Source: Sisyra terminalis (lineage: Eukaryota; Arthropoda; Insecta; Neuroptera; Sisyridae). Taken from it: a DNA stretch of 64,000 bases. The DNA lies in the NCBI GenBank assembly GCA_958496175.1, contig OY292278.1, forward strand, positions 12,028,001 to 12,092,000, read 5' to 3'. A program made the position numbers and the translations under genes. Below the pieces are notes generated by a model. That model had not been told where the DNA came from, searched no databases, and saw nothing but the letters and a program-made list of their open reading frames with translations. Below, in pieces: positions 22,201-34,250 of the stretch; the first letter of the stretch is position 1; the number at the start of each line of letters is the position of its first letter.

Positions 22201-24018
22201 TTTCGTAGTAGCCAATTGTAACATTTCTTTAAAACGATCATCATTCAAAACCAAATCCGACACTTGCGGATAAACGAAACGTTGCAAATTAAAACAATAG
22301 GCCAAATGGCTGAATGTGCGGGAAATGATATTTCGATGTTGCGAAGGATCAATGAATAATATATTTTTGATATTTAAATTCTTTACACTGTCCAATAATT
22401 TCTGCAAAAAAACATTTTTGATCAAATTAATATGAAATTATAAATTTTGTTTACCGGATGAAAAAGATTTGGGTCGTAAAACCCTCGCCATGAAAGCAAC
22501 ATGATGGGATTGGGAAAACGATAAAGATTTGAATAGGAATGTTAAATCCGCAAGTCGTAGATACAACAACGAGAGTCTAATTTTAGAGATACGTAAGTTG
22601 CGACCAAAATAAAAGTTTATCGGCCTAAGATGCAAGTTGATTCATAATGTGGCATACATATGCATTAAAACTTCAGAAAAAAATTGCATTATAATAATAC
22701 GCTTTGAAAATTGAAATTTGATTCAGTTCGTATTAGGGGCAGCAGATTTGAAAATTAAAATAAAAGCGTAAAATACATTTTAGTATTAACTGTTAAAATT
22801 TATTCACAAGGTCACTTTTATGTAACCAAAAGATGTGGGAGTTATCAATCAGTATGTTGATCAATATTTTTATTTATTTTAAAGACAAATAGGAATTTAG
22901 ATGCTAGTACTGATGTAAAATTCAGAGTTTTTAGATCTAAACTTCAAAAATTACCTTTACGAATAAGAAATTAGAGTTTGATAAATTGAAAAATATATTA
23001 TACAATAACTATTTTTTTTGGTTCCGAGTTTAAAGTATTTGTCCTAAAACACCATAGTATAAGAACGTAAAAGTTTAAACACATTATATGCTTCTTAATT
23101 GCATTTCAGTTATGCAAAAATCATTTTTGATTTTGCTAGAATATCTGGACTTTAAATACTAGGATGATTTTTTTTTGCCTTTTTTTTTTTTTGGTCCCAT
23201 CGTGAAATTTTGTTGGAAATACCAAAAAAAAAAAAATTCCCTGAAAGTTTAAGCCCTTAATATTAATTTTAAGTCCTCGACCAAGACGTGTAAAGATTTC
23301 CCATTGAAAATACACGGAAACTCTGATTTTTTATTTTTAAATTTCTATATCTCAGCGGCATTTCATGGGATCGCTTTTACCGAAGATGGTTTTTTCTCAG
23401 AATTAAACGCTCTACAAAAGTGCCCATTGCGACAAAGTCGTAACTCACACCGGTGAGGTAGTACGGGCCACTGAACCTGATTTTTCCATAAAATTCAAGG
23501 CTTAATATCTCGTTTAATATTGATTTTCGCGATTTGGTCTACAGGAACTTTTTTGTAGGAAATCAAATTCTCTACAAATTTTTCATTTATAATTTTTCCG
23601 CAGCTCTTGTTATTTACGAGATAAATACAAAAAAAACGCGAATTTTATGGAAAAATCAGGTTCAGTGGCCCGTACTACCTCACCGGTGTGAGTTACGACT
23701 TTGTCGCAATGGGCACTTTTGTAGAGCGTTTAATTCTGAGAAAAAACCATCTTCGGTAACAGCGATCCCATGAAATGCCGCTGAGATATAGAAATTTAAA
23801 AAATCAGAGTTTCCGTGTATTTTCAATGGGAAATCTTTACACGTCTTGGTCGAGGACTTAAAATTAATATTAAGGGCTCAAACTTTCAGAGATTTTTTTT
23901 TGTTGGTATTTCCAACAAAATTTCACGATGGGACCAAAAAAAGTCAAAAAAAATCACCCTTGTATATACTTTATAAAATATGTAAGCTATATCATTAATC
24001 AAGTTTTGAACATATAAA

Positions 24019-24069
<51 letters not shown>

Positions 24070-27047
24070 CAAGTTTCCGACTTTTCCTGATTTAATTTTC
24101 AATTAAATTATCTGACTTTCCAGACTTCCCAGTCTACTGAATACCTTACATAACACTTTAGGTATCTACTTAAAGTACGAAAAAGTTGATTTGTGACCTT
24201 TTAGGACCAAACTAATACAAATTCTGACCAGAAAAAATACTTAAATTCAAAGTTTCAAGGAATTGTATCAAAATCTAAAATTTTTCACTATTTGAAAAAA
24301 AATATTGCCTCATTTGAGTGCTAAAATTAATTCTGAGAATTAAAAAATCGAAAAATACAATGGAGTCCTATTTGAAACTTAGAATTTGGCCCCCTTAATT
24401 TTGTTTGAAATTACATAGAAAAATTATATAAATATTCGTTCGTTTTCTTTTCAAAGGTTAGTCATTATATTCTTTTTTCAATTTGTCTATAAATAAAAGG
24501 GAAAAATTTAACAAAATATTGTTAAGTCGCATCTTTGAAATGTTTAGCTATCAAATACGACTTCTACCAAAAAGTTTTGACAAGGGGAAAATAAATTTAA
24601 ATTAGTTTTTGAGAGTATTAAATCGATTTCATAAGAAGGTATATATAGTTATAAATAAGAATAAAATAATAAATCAGCAGTTGTAGAAACTTACTCGATT
24701 GTTTGGAATGCAATCTTCGCAACTCAAACCCATTATGGGTCGTGATTTCATTGGCTCTGTGATTTTCGGTAACGTATCTTTCACATTATAAATGCAACCT
24801 TCTTGAACCTGTAAAAAATAAATTTTATATGAAACTTTTAATAATTGAATTTAAGACAATTTCCATATGTCCAACCCAAAAACCATATAAGTAGGCAATA
24901 GATTAATATGAGAGGAGGTCCAAAACTCATTATAATCGATATAAAATTAATATTTATCACTCTATTTCTTAATTTTAAGCCAAACTTTTACGTTTGAATC
25001 ATGTCATACTATCAGGGCATCAACTGTAAATACTATTTTTTGAATTATCCCATAGAAATCATATCAACTGAAGGATATACTTCCGATATTATTAGATTAG
25101 CTCAGATTAGTCAAATAGTCTCAAAAAAGTGTTTCCCAATCTATGGACCGCAACCTCGCGATGGATCGCGATTCGCCAATGTATAAGCCTTTTTTTTTTT
25201 CTTATAGATGAGTCGGAGCTCAGTCAACTTTAGGAACCACTGGTCTAAAATATTAAAAATACTTCTCTAGACAAGATTTTTATGATGATCTCAAAAAATT
25301 ATTTTCGATTACAGCCCTTATAATAAAGACCTTGATTGATTAAATCTTTTCTCTACTTTTTAAATTTCATGTAAAAAGTATCTCATAAACCATATTCGTT
25401 AATTTTTGTACAATATATCAAAATTAGTAAACAACTATGTATTAAATATCAATTTGAGACTCCATAAACATTACGGTATCTTAAGTAATATTCTTTTTCT
25501 TTTAAAAATCATCACGCATGGCTTTATACAGAAAAAAAAAGTAATCAATTCATACAATAGTAAAAATATTTAAATTGAATAGTAGCCAGAAAAATTATCC
25601 ATCCTTGACCTGAAGAATCATGTTTGCACTACAATCATTGCATATTTAATAAATATTCGAAATAAAAATAAGATTGCGATTTTTCATCGGAAATTACTTA
25701 AATGATTTTTTTAATATCTAAAGTAATACTTCATTACTTATATCAGTAACTAAACTCTTTGCAATAAATATGGATAAAATTACACACATTTTTGCTAATA
25801 AATCAATAAATTCCTGCATTTATTTTAATCAATTTGTTTTCTTGCGTTTCATGCATTATTCAAATGTATTTTTTTCACAATCAATGTTTGATAGCACAAA
25901 AAAATAAGTTTTATATTTCTTAATAAAATAGTTAATATCAAATAAAATTTATCATTTTTCAAATAAAAATATTTAGTAACTGATAACCAAAAGTCAAATA
26001 AACTTCTTTATTTAACATTAGACCAACAATAAAATCATTGAAAGACTATTTCTTTTTAAGTACAAAAAAAAAAAAATTAAAGAAAATATAAAATTGTACC
26101 AACTAATTGATACTGAAATTCATGATATTTCCTTTGATCTTTGGATTAAAATACTGCAGTTTTTGCGTGTCATTGACCACTGAATTATATTTTATCCCTT
26201 TTATTTGACGAAATGAAAATGTGTGTGTATACAATATATAAAATATATTGCAGTCCAATTTATGTAGTATAATTTAACATAATAATATACAAATTTAATA
26301 TAATAATATATAAGTATCTTCATCTTCTATATAATAATATATCTTCATCAGTGGTCATCAAGTATGATCCAAACTACTTGATGACCACTGATGAAGATTG
26401 CTTGGCAATCGAAATACGTATCTGGGCAATACGTCACGAATATTTTTGTTTGAACTTCTGTTCAAATTTATGTTGGTGGTATGATTTTTATATATTATTA
26501 TATTAAGTTTATATATTATTATATTAAATTTGTATATTATTTTACTAAACTTGTATATTATTATGTAAAATTATACTACATAAATTGGACTGCAATATAT
26601 TTTATACATTGTATACACAGTATAACTGTTCAAAGTCAGCGGAAAAAATCTTATTTTGAAAATGTGTGGATTAATTTGTCAAAGTAATGATTAATACAAA
26701 AAAGCAATATAAAATCTGATATTACAACAGCTTTCCCAATGATTTAGGTCAACTTTAGGGTAGCCAAAAGTTTATGTTTCTAGTTATGACTAAGAAAAAC
26801 TCCTCTATTTCCCAAAATTGTTCCATACGTCCCATAAAAAATAATATAAAATATGTATAAGGTAAAAATTAGTAAAATATACTTTTTTTGTGGCTTCCTT
26901 GTCCAGAATGTGATTTCGTCGTTGATCGTTTCCATAACGTCGTAAACCCGACAATGTGAGTCTTACTTCGTTGACATCATCCTCTGCATTTCGAAAATTC
27001 AAATTTGTATAGATATCGTGTAATCTGTTGAGCATTATATCCACCAT
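19206..27047 (-). CDS. GPAM: Glycerol-3-phosphate acyltransferase, mitochondrial type (GPAT1/mino family)
   Basis: Eleven coding exons join with consistent phases: 27047-26883, 24808-24695, 22401-22076, 22017-21784, 21721-21534, 20958-20723, 20619-20433, 20380-20196, 20140-19808, 19752-19455 and 19402-19206. They give 820 residues (human GPAM has 828). The four acyltransferase blocks are present. They are HRSHLDY near residues 245-251 (catalytic His and Asp), GAFYIKRRID in exon 5, IEFFIEGGRTRTGK near 320, and LLVPVSINYERLVDG in exon 6. N-terminal RPIMGLSCEDCIP matches the region before the fold. Two hydrophobic segments, MSTNAVAFLLL and LIAHFVLDAVLSTALF, fit the outer-mitochondrial-membrane helices of GPAT1. 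The enzyme makes lysophosphatidate, the first step of triacylglycerol and phospholipid synthesis. The ATG at 27047 is chosen because the exon begins 10 bp upstream, at an acceptor out of frame with any upstream coding exon I can find. Introns 1 and 2 hold transposons. Confidence 0.93.
23162..23959. mobile_element. F1 palindromic element, copy 1 (short form)
   Basis: 798 bp in GPAT intron 2 (22402-24694). The ends GGATGATTTTTTTTTG and the inverse ..AATCACCC begin arms of about 330 bp that are nearly perfect inverses. Shared landmarks are TCCCATCGTGAAATTTTGTT, GACCAAGACGTGTAAAG, CGGCATTTCATGGGATCG and ACTCACACCGGTGAGGTAG. A single inner segment of about 150 bp fills the centre. It has no protein of any known family. 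Confidence 0.9.
24022..24066. repeat. (AT)n microsatellite
   Basis: An uninterrupted AT dinucleotide run of more than 40 bp just downstream of the F1 element, in the same GPAT intron. Confidence 0.95.
25126..25242. mobile_element. Short hAT-type MITE
   Basis: The left end AAGTGTTTCCCAATC and right end TAGGAACCACTG are hAT-like inverted ends. The flanks GTCTCAAA and GTCTAAAA look like an aged 8-bp target duplication. It lies in GPAT intron 1. Confidence 0.5.
26219..26660. mobile_element. F2 foldback element, copy a
   Basis: Terminal arms of about 50 bp are inverses. The left has TGTATACAATATATAAAATA and TTGCAGTCCAATTTATGTAG; the right has CTACATAAATTGGACTGCAA. The centre has a second inverted repeat around CTTGATGACCACTGATGAAG. 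Next to it is the motif CTGATGA, a stem GATTGC/GCAATC, then GAAA (26384-26412). Related copies lie at 27866, 42586, 47811 and 56460. It lies in GPAT intron 1. Confidence 0.7.
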
Positions 27048-27511
27048 TGCGTATACTCTGCAAAAAAATAAAAATAAAAATCAACTACGGAAATAAAATT
27101 CAAAGATATTAATTGAAAACGAAATCAATTAGACGAGACAGCAAATTACGAGCGCTTCAGGCAATGCTGGGATTGTAATTTTCCGTAAAAGATAATACAG
27201 TGTAATTTTTTCATACAATTAACTAATTTTAATATTTTCCGATGGTACTTAATTTTGCATATTACAATGACAATAAATGATTGGCATTAATTTCTTCCTG
27301 AAAGTTACAATTATTGTAACAAAGAAAATTTTCTTTTCACTGAATATCAATACATTAATTAGGTATATTTCAATGGCATCTGTGAAGACATTGTTTTATT
27401 TTGTTATAATGGACTTTAACTACATAAAACTTTCAGAGAAGTTTCAATCCGAAAATTTCCGAAAAACTTTCTAGCATTTGATTTTCATATGATGGATCTC
27501 TTTTTTCGGTG

Positions 27512-27863
27512 AAATTAATTGATATAACTTGGTATGTACTTAATTTTTTGTATCGGAAAAGTTTGCTCATGTTAGGTAATACTTTGAACTTCGTCTGGAT
27601 GGCACAGTTTTACATCGATATTTACTAAATTGGTAAATTGAAAATCACTATGTATACAATATATTCTATATATTGTACTCACTATGTATACACTTTGTAA
27701 TCACTATATATACAATATATTCTATATATTGTATACATAGTGATTTTCAATTTACCAATTTAGTAAATATCGATGTAAAACTGTGCCATCCAGACGAAGT
27801 CCAAAGTGTTACCTAACATAAGCAAACTTTTCCGATTCAAAAAATTAAGTATTATCAATTAAT
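27512..27863. repeat. Foldback repeat with ~130-bp arms
   Basis: Arms 27512-27668 and 27708-27863 are inverses. They share GAAAAGTTTGCTCATGTTAG and TTCGTCTGGATGGCACAG against their complements. The right arm has a short deletion near its outer end. The centre is itself self-complementary, built of ACAATATATTCTATATATTG. It lies just upstream of GPAT exon 1. Confidence 0.8.
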
Positions 27864-27865
27864 TA

Positions 27866-27985
27866 TTAAGTATAATTTAATATTAAATTATACTGCATAA
27901 ATTGGACCGCAATATATTCTATATATTATATACACAGTATAACTGTTCCAAATCAGCGAAAAAATCTTATTTTGATGAAAATCAC
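27866..27985. repeat. F2 terminal fragment
   Basis: It carries the F2 end block: CATAAATTGGACCGCAATAT, then CAGTATAACTGTTCCAAATC and GCGAAAAAATCTTATTTTGA. The block matches 26572-26660 and 50785-50885. Confidence 0.65.
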
Positions 27986-27999
27986 TATTCAAACATTGT

Positions 28000-30150
28000 T
28001 TACAGTATTTTCTCGTTGTAATTGAAATGTATGATTCTCGTTTCATTTATAATAATTGCCAGAACCAGAGCTTTCGTATTTGTGATATTATGATGAGGTT
28101 TACCCAAAAAAATCGTTTTTTTTTAAATCTATAACATATATGAATCTAATGGAAAGAATTCTCTGATAGTAAAAAACCATTTCATAATCCGTAATTCATT
28201 TTAGAAAAAATAAACAATGGATAATCACTTTCTTTTATTTATAAAGCCCAGCATTATGAGCTTTACCGAATAACCAAGTTGTACGTATTTGTTGACTTTT
28301 TCCATCAATACTCCAACTATATGGATCCCTGTTTTACTGATTCATAACTTTCCTTTATACTATTTATTAAAGAAAGTGACATAGTATAACAAATTGGAAA
28401 AAAAATATTTTCTAGAGACTTATAAGACGTTGTAGTATGAAAATTGGAAAACCCTAAGAAAAAAGGAAGAAGAAGAAGAAGAAATAAATCAACCATTCGG
28501 AAAACTGCCGTTAGGCAGACAATGTTCAATAGTTTTTAACAAAACCTTTATGTATCCCTCAATAAAACCAAGAATTCACTATTCAAGTCATACAAAAAGA
28601 GCCACTTGTAATATTTTTTTCCAAAATTAATAATATTGCGACCTTAGATTAATAAATTATAAATATGCGACAATTGTTGGACATTACTTTTTTTTTATAT
28701 TTATTTAATGAAAGCGACAACAAGGTAGCAAATTTTTCTTAAAACAATAAGGTTGTTCATTTAATTGTTGACCCCATTAGACCCAAATTATGAACGGAAT
28801 ACAAATTTGATCACACTACGTGGCCGCATTTAACGAAGATATGTATATATGTTACGACATTGCGTAATTGCTACGACATTACAACAATAACAAGAAGTCT
28901 ATCACATTAATATTCATAATTAACATATCTACATTTGAAAAAAATTCAAGTCAATGTAATTTTGGAAACTAACAGATATTTTTTTCAAATAAAAACTTAT
29001 ATTATTTAATTGCTGTGTTTTTAATTTCTCTATCCCAAGAGTTAAAGTTTATTGTATGGTATTTTATTTAAACTCTAAAATATATTAAAAACTACTATAT
29101 ACACTGTTATTTACTTAAACACCGTTAGCAATTATTTTTCTAATAATAAATAGACACATTCCTACACTAGCTTTGTTTACATTAAAGAATAGAACGCATA
29201 ATTAAGAGACATTATAGAAATGATTGTATTTCCTTAGCATTAGGTACCTATATAACATTATAAGACATCAATATATACCTTTAGTTATACTTTGAAAATA
29301 TAAAAGAAAATTTAAGAGAAAATAAATTCGAAATGATTGCGAAATAAATGAAGATACTATTTAGTTTTTTCGTCGATCTATGAAATATAAAACAACGAAT
29401 TTAGCAGAGTAACGATTAAAATTTTAGATCAACAATATGGAAATTTTTCATATAAAAATCATTGAACTCATAGTACTATTAAAAAAAATCATAAATGATT
29501 CTTCAATTTACAGGAAAGTTGCATTCAACTTAATTGTCTTTACGACTTTAATAAGTAAAAATATGCATTAAATAAATTGTCGAAAAAACAATGGGACCAT
29601 TGTTTTTCATTTAATCATACAGGATAATCGAATATGTAATTCATTGCAAAAACATACAATTAAAAATTGTTTTTAACATTTTCAATTTTTGACACATTGA
29701 AAGCTTTAATTATAACGACCAAATTAAGATAAGACAAATTCAAAAAAATGTTTTTAACATTTTCAAAATACCAAATTTGATAAGACACTCATTCGACAAG
29801 AGATTAAGGTACGTGTTCCAAGAAATAATTGGATAAAATCGATGAAAAAAATTCTTATGAAATATTTTTATGCTTTCGTATCATAACGATAAGCAATTAC
29901 AGAATCTAATTTTAATTTAATTACAAAAATAAATTTACCTTTAACATTACAATAAACAGATAATAGCTACACAGATTTTTTTAGATTTAAAAATTATTTT
30001 AAATTTTGACAATGGATAAAGCTTCTACTAGTATATGAGATACTTGATATGGAAAATGTTAAAATTTTTTGTACGAATCTAAAGTACATAAACATTTTTA
30101 GGTTTTGTATTACGGAATATGTAATTTAACCAACAATGATTGTATATTCA
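28000..30150. other. AT-rich non-coding stretch
   Basis: No coding region, RNA gene or repeat family was recognised here beyond short AT-rich runs and a GAA-rich patch near 28466. It probably belongs to the upstream flank or a 5' intron of GPAT. Confidence 0.5.
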
Positions 30151-30178
30151 AAAGGATGGTATTCCCGTAGGTCAAATA

Positions 30179-30364
30179 CGTCAGCGTGGATCAGAACCAT
30201 TATGACCTAATTTATTCGCGAAAATTTAATAAAAATCCACGCAAATACAATAAAATTGGCTCCCTTTCAGGGACATCAATATCTGATAACGTTGCATTTT
30301 CTACTTTGTTTTTACTGTAATTCGCGAATAAATTGAGTCATAATGGTTCTGATCAACGCTGATG
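30179..30364. repeat. Foldback MITE related to the element at 272-1127
   Basis: The ends are inverses over about 43 bp: GTGGATCAGAACCATTATGA at the left, TCATAATGGTTCTGATCAAC at the right. The interior carries CATCAATATCTGATAACGTT, also seen as a diverged copy inside 272-1127. Confidence 0.65.
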
Positions 30365-30393
30365 TGCCTGGAGAATATTTTTTTAAATTGTTT

Positions 30394-30500
30394 TTTACCG
30401 TTGGTAAAAAACTACTAAGGTTCTTTAGCGACTCTAGGGTTAGTTAAATCCGTTATCGAGAAATATTGACAATTTGTACGATACAAAGATCGAACCCACT
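30394..30500 (-). mobile_element. tRNA-derived SINE, copy B (5'-truncated)
   Basis: It carries the SINE tail (AGCGACTCTAGGGTTAG) and the B-box region inverted as ATCGAACCCA. The A-box part is missing. It ends about 20 bp from an F3 element. Confidence 0.65.
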
Positions 30501-30520
30501 TGGGAATATCAAAAGGACTA

Positions 30521-30992
30521 ATTGAGCCGCTTATTTTGAAAGTAACTTAAGTCTATTTAAGAATTGTTTATATAGTACCTACTATTATTTTCAACAATGA
30601 ATGTTTCACAATCAAAGAAGTTACTACTAATGTGTCCAAAACGAATAGTATATCAATAAAATCAGTACAAATTTAATAGTACAAATATAAGCATACTTAA
30701 GTCCATGGGTCGGCAAACTGCGGTCTGCGGGCCGCATGCGGCCCGCAAGATTCTCGCCGCAATGCACATGACGGACACATAGCGTTTTATTTTTAAAACT
30801 AAAATATTTGTACATAAATATTGTAGGTATATCTACTGCAAGTGCGGCCCGCACTGATCCCCATGAAAAATATTCGGCCCTTTTACAACAAAAGGTTGCC
30901 GACCCATGCTATAGTCTATTAACAAATCAAAAGTTATCGTATGAACTGTCCATGCAATGGACTTGAATCACTTTCAAAATAAACGGCTCAAT
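30521..30992. mobile_element. F3 MITE, copy 3, split by a hAT MITE
   Basis: The outer ends ATTGAGCCGCTTATTTTGAA and TTTCAAAATAAACGGCTCAA are F3 inverted ends. The middle is interrupted by the hAT-type insertion at 30704-30908. Removing that insertion leaves about 260 bp, the F3 size. Confidence 0.7.
30704..30908. mobile_element. hAT-type MITE, GC-rich
   Basis: The ends CATGGGTCGGCAAACTG and GGTTGCCGACCCATG are inverted. The flanks CTTAAGTC and CTATAGTC suggest an aged 8-bp target duplication. It contains GCGGCCCGC blocks at both sides, a marked GC spike in this region. Confidence 0.8.
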
Positions 30993-31251
30993 TCACCTAT
31001 TGAGTACCAATGGAAAATGAAAATTTGGTTTTTTATCACAGTCATTGACCAAACTGTTTATTGATGCAAACTTAATCATAACTTGAAGAGAATTAGCAAG
31101 AAATGATTAAAATAGTAAATTAAGATTTCGAAACGAAAATGTATCTTCCATAATTTTCTTATCGAATATTTTGAAACATTTATGATCTGAACGTTGAACT
31201 TCAACCCAGAGATAGATCTTGTAGGCCAATTCACATTTCCTCTACTCCAAA

Positions 31252-31760
31252 TTAAGCGATTTTTAAAAAACCTTGCAATTCGGCGCTATTTTTACGCGTA
31301 ATGTGGCAAGTTCCACCATCTTGTTGGAAACAAATATCATCTACGTGAATTCCATCAATTTGATGCGAAAATTTTTGGGTTATCGCTGCATGGTAATGTG
31401 TAGAATTAATGGCAACCGCGTTTCCGTCGTTTGAAAAAAAAAGTTCGATGATACCTTTTGACCACAAAGCACACCAAACATTCACCTTTTGCAGGATCAA
31501 ATGCGGTTCTTTTGCTTATTCTCCGTCCCATTTCAATGTAAAATATGCTTCGTAGCTAAAGATGATTTTTGATGAAATTTGGATAAATTTGGTACTCTAA
31601 AAACCAATTGGTAAACACGTGCTGCAAATGGTAGTCAATTAGCTTAATTAAATCTCGACGCATGTAAATTCAAGGCCTTGTGCATTATTCGCAACAAATT
31701 GGTCCATGCAATGCCTAATTCAAGTCTTTGGATCATTGTTCACACTTAACAGCGATGTTA
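31252..31760 (-). pseudogene. mariner-type transposase remnant
   Basis: The minus strand reads KVNVWCALWSKGIIELFF and then GIHVDDICFQQDGGTCHIT, the second-Asp region of a DDE transposase. Upstream (31500-31760) the reading is broken by stops, but fragments such as NLSKFHQKSSLATKHILH recall the NWSDEAHF region. No terminal repeats were identified. It is clearly dead. Confidence 0.75.
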
Positions 31761-32449
31761 TTCTGAATTAGAAAAGTTTTCGGTCTACCAGACCTAGATG
31801 CATCTTCAAAAGAACTTATAGCTTCACATTAATGCATCAAATGACCAATAATTGTTTCATTTCACTATTTTTATAGTGTTCTTTAATAACCTTATTCCTG
31901 ATAGCGATAAATAACAAATCGCAACCTGCACCTCATTTGGTTAATCCTTTACAACAAAGAAACCATTTCTTTTGTAATGACATCGACATTATTAATAATA
32001 GTTACGTATACTATGAATTTCGGCAGAATATTTATTTATTCTTAAAATTTACACATATTAAACGATTTTTGTTAAATATAGAAAAGTTATCATAAATTAT
32101 TTAATATCTAAAAAAAATAAAAAAATCTTTATAGTATTATCTGTTTACTATTGAGGTGCACGTCAATTGAATGTCAAAGATAAATTTATTTTTGGAATTA
32201 AATTAAAATTAGCACTGATTGCTTATCGTCATGATACGATATGCTCTAATGAACCCTCAGGGGTGCACGTACCCCCAGTAACCACCAATTAAAATAATTG
32301 TACAAGACATACTTTTAAATTTTCCTCGGTTTTAGTTTGACACCGACTTAAAAAAAATATCTTTAGCCCATAAAAAAACCCTAATTTTTTTAAACAATTT
32401 GAAATCATCTTGCAATTTTTAAACCTTAGAAAATAAATTGAATACTTAC

Positions 32450-32598
32450 GTACCCATTCATACATCGCATTATAAAATTGAACATTAGCAAAACTATTAC
32501 ACAATAAATTAGCAGGAAAATAACATGAATTTTCTCCAAAAAATTCATTTTGTTGTTGTCGATTTGGATCTTTCACTTTGAAAATTTGCACTTTGAAA
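32450..32598 (-). other. Candidate exon, possibly upstream GPAT exon
   Basis: 149 bp bounded by a TATAG acceptor and a strong GTAAGT donor. One frame is fully open (FKVQIFKVKDPNRQQQNEFF..). Splicing to the GPAT exon that starts at 27057 would put a stop in that frame, so it could only be untranslated there, or it could belong to another transcript. I recognise no domain. Confidence 0.3.
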
Positions 32599-32609
32599 CT
32601 ATAAAAAGA

Positions 32610-34110
32610 ACCAAATTAAAGTCAATCACCAACACTCGAAAAAATATACAATGAAATAATTTTTCTTTCACGTTTTAACAATTTGTATCAACAATCAGCA
32701 AAATTTTATCAACACAAAAAATTTTAATCTTCGCCAGTAAACGCGAATTTAATGACTGGTCAAATTATAAAATCAGTTATTAATATTTATCATATACAAA
32801 CTTGCTCGATTGAAATATATTAAAATAAATTAAAAAAACGGTTATTTCTTAAAAGATTTTCACATTCATATTTCTTCTACAATCAAAGAAAATATTCTTT
32901 CATTAATTCATTATTAGATATATTTGCCCCCAACTCTTACTAAATTATATAATCAATGATGTACCACACTGCAACTATTTAATACAAAAGTGCATTTATT
33001 GACCCCAGAAAATTATTTTTCTCTTCTTACAATTCAACCTTCGATAATATTCTTAAAACATGGAAATAAAATAATCATTTAATAACCACGTGAATTCAGT
33101 TCCCAATAAATCATTTCTACATGAACTATTTTTCCATCAAAACATCGTACAATAAAATTTCCGTTTAGCTACGGAAGAAAAATCCATCGATTTTATCACA
33201 GAAAAACTGAACTCATTCTTGAACTTTATTCAAGTCGCAAAGATATTAAGCACTATACTGTATCCACCACAAATAAAATAGTTTAAATTAAAATAATTTA
33301 ACAACAATTTTCAAACAACTTGGAAACTTCCACACTTGCTTGCTAAGTTCAAACTATGCAAATATCACCTGAAGGCAAAATTCCAAGATCATTTCTAATA
33401 TAGTTACTATCACATCTAATATAATTCCGGAATATTAATTATCTACAAAAAGTAAATAAAGATGCTAATTCCATCTGGTAAAATTACCTTCATTGCTGGG
33501 TAATTATGATACTTAACTCTGATCAACGATCAACATTCGCACAGAGTTCAATTTATAAATGAGCAGTTATTAATATGGGGAAGTATAGTTTTTGCCCATA
33601 TTTTTGCAACCACAAATTATTTTTCTTGCTATTCAGGTAAAAGAGTTCAAAAAACCAACGGAAAAAAAAATCTTTAAGATTTCTCTAAGTTGCCCCATAT
33701 TCAATGTTAGGAATCATTAGTCCTGAGGATATGAAATTTCGGATTTGGAATACATGTAGATACGAATTCCAGTTTCAGATACGATTACGGATACGGATTC
33801 GCTTTCTAACATTCCTTATTTGTAGAAAAAGCTCAAATCAAACAAATTTTGCCATTTTTAAACCCCTCCGTCTTTAATAATTCCAAATAAGATTTTTAGA
33901 CTCCTCCACATTCCAAAATTATTTATTTTAATATATAAGTTTCTTCAAATAAGGTGTAGCTAAATTTATAAGAAAATATAAGGAAAATATGACACCTCTC
34001 CTTTTTTCTAAAGTATCTGACATAATTAATGAATGAAATTTTTTTTCCATGAAGTATAGATACAAGAAGTTCGAATGTAACGTTAAAAAAATGACATCAA
34101 TTTGAGGGTC
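32610..34110. other. AT-rich non-coding stretch
   Basis: No gene, tRNA or repeat family was recognised. Open frames are short and lack domain motifs. Confidence 0.5.
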
Positions 34111-34114
34111 CCTA

Positions 34115-34250
34115 CAGGTGACCAAGTGGTCTAGGTGGCCACTCCCAAACTGGTAGATGTTAGATTCGATCTTCGTATGGAGCAAATTTTCTATTACGGA
34201 TTTTTATTAATCCTAAAGTCGCTAAAGGTTTTAGTAATTATAACTGGCGC
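34115..34250 (+). mobile_element. tRNA-derived SINE, copy C
   Basis: The plus strand has the A-box region GTGACCAAGTGGTCTAGGTG, a decayed B box TTAGATTCGATCTTC, then TCCTAAAGTCGCTAAAGG of the SINE tail. It is more diverged than copy A. Confidence 0.65.

Noticed and set aside
22438..22635. Minus-strand open frame between GPAT exons 2 and 3
   Set aside because: Exon 24808-24695 joins exon 22401-22076 in phase and gives the expected GPAT sequence, so this frame is intronic.
23534..23773. Open frame of 79 codons repeated in all F1 copies (also at 52324, 52693 and 61298)
   Set aside because: It lies in the palindromic arms and is read on both strands of the same repeat. It has no known domain, and frames differ in integrity between copies. 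Its recurrence is due to the repeat, not to protein selection.
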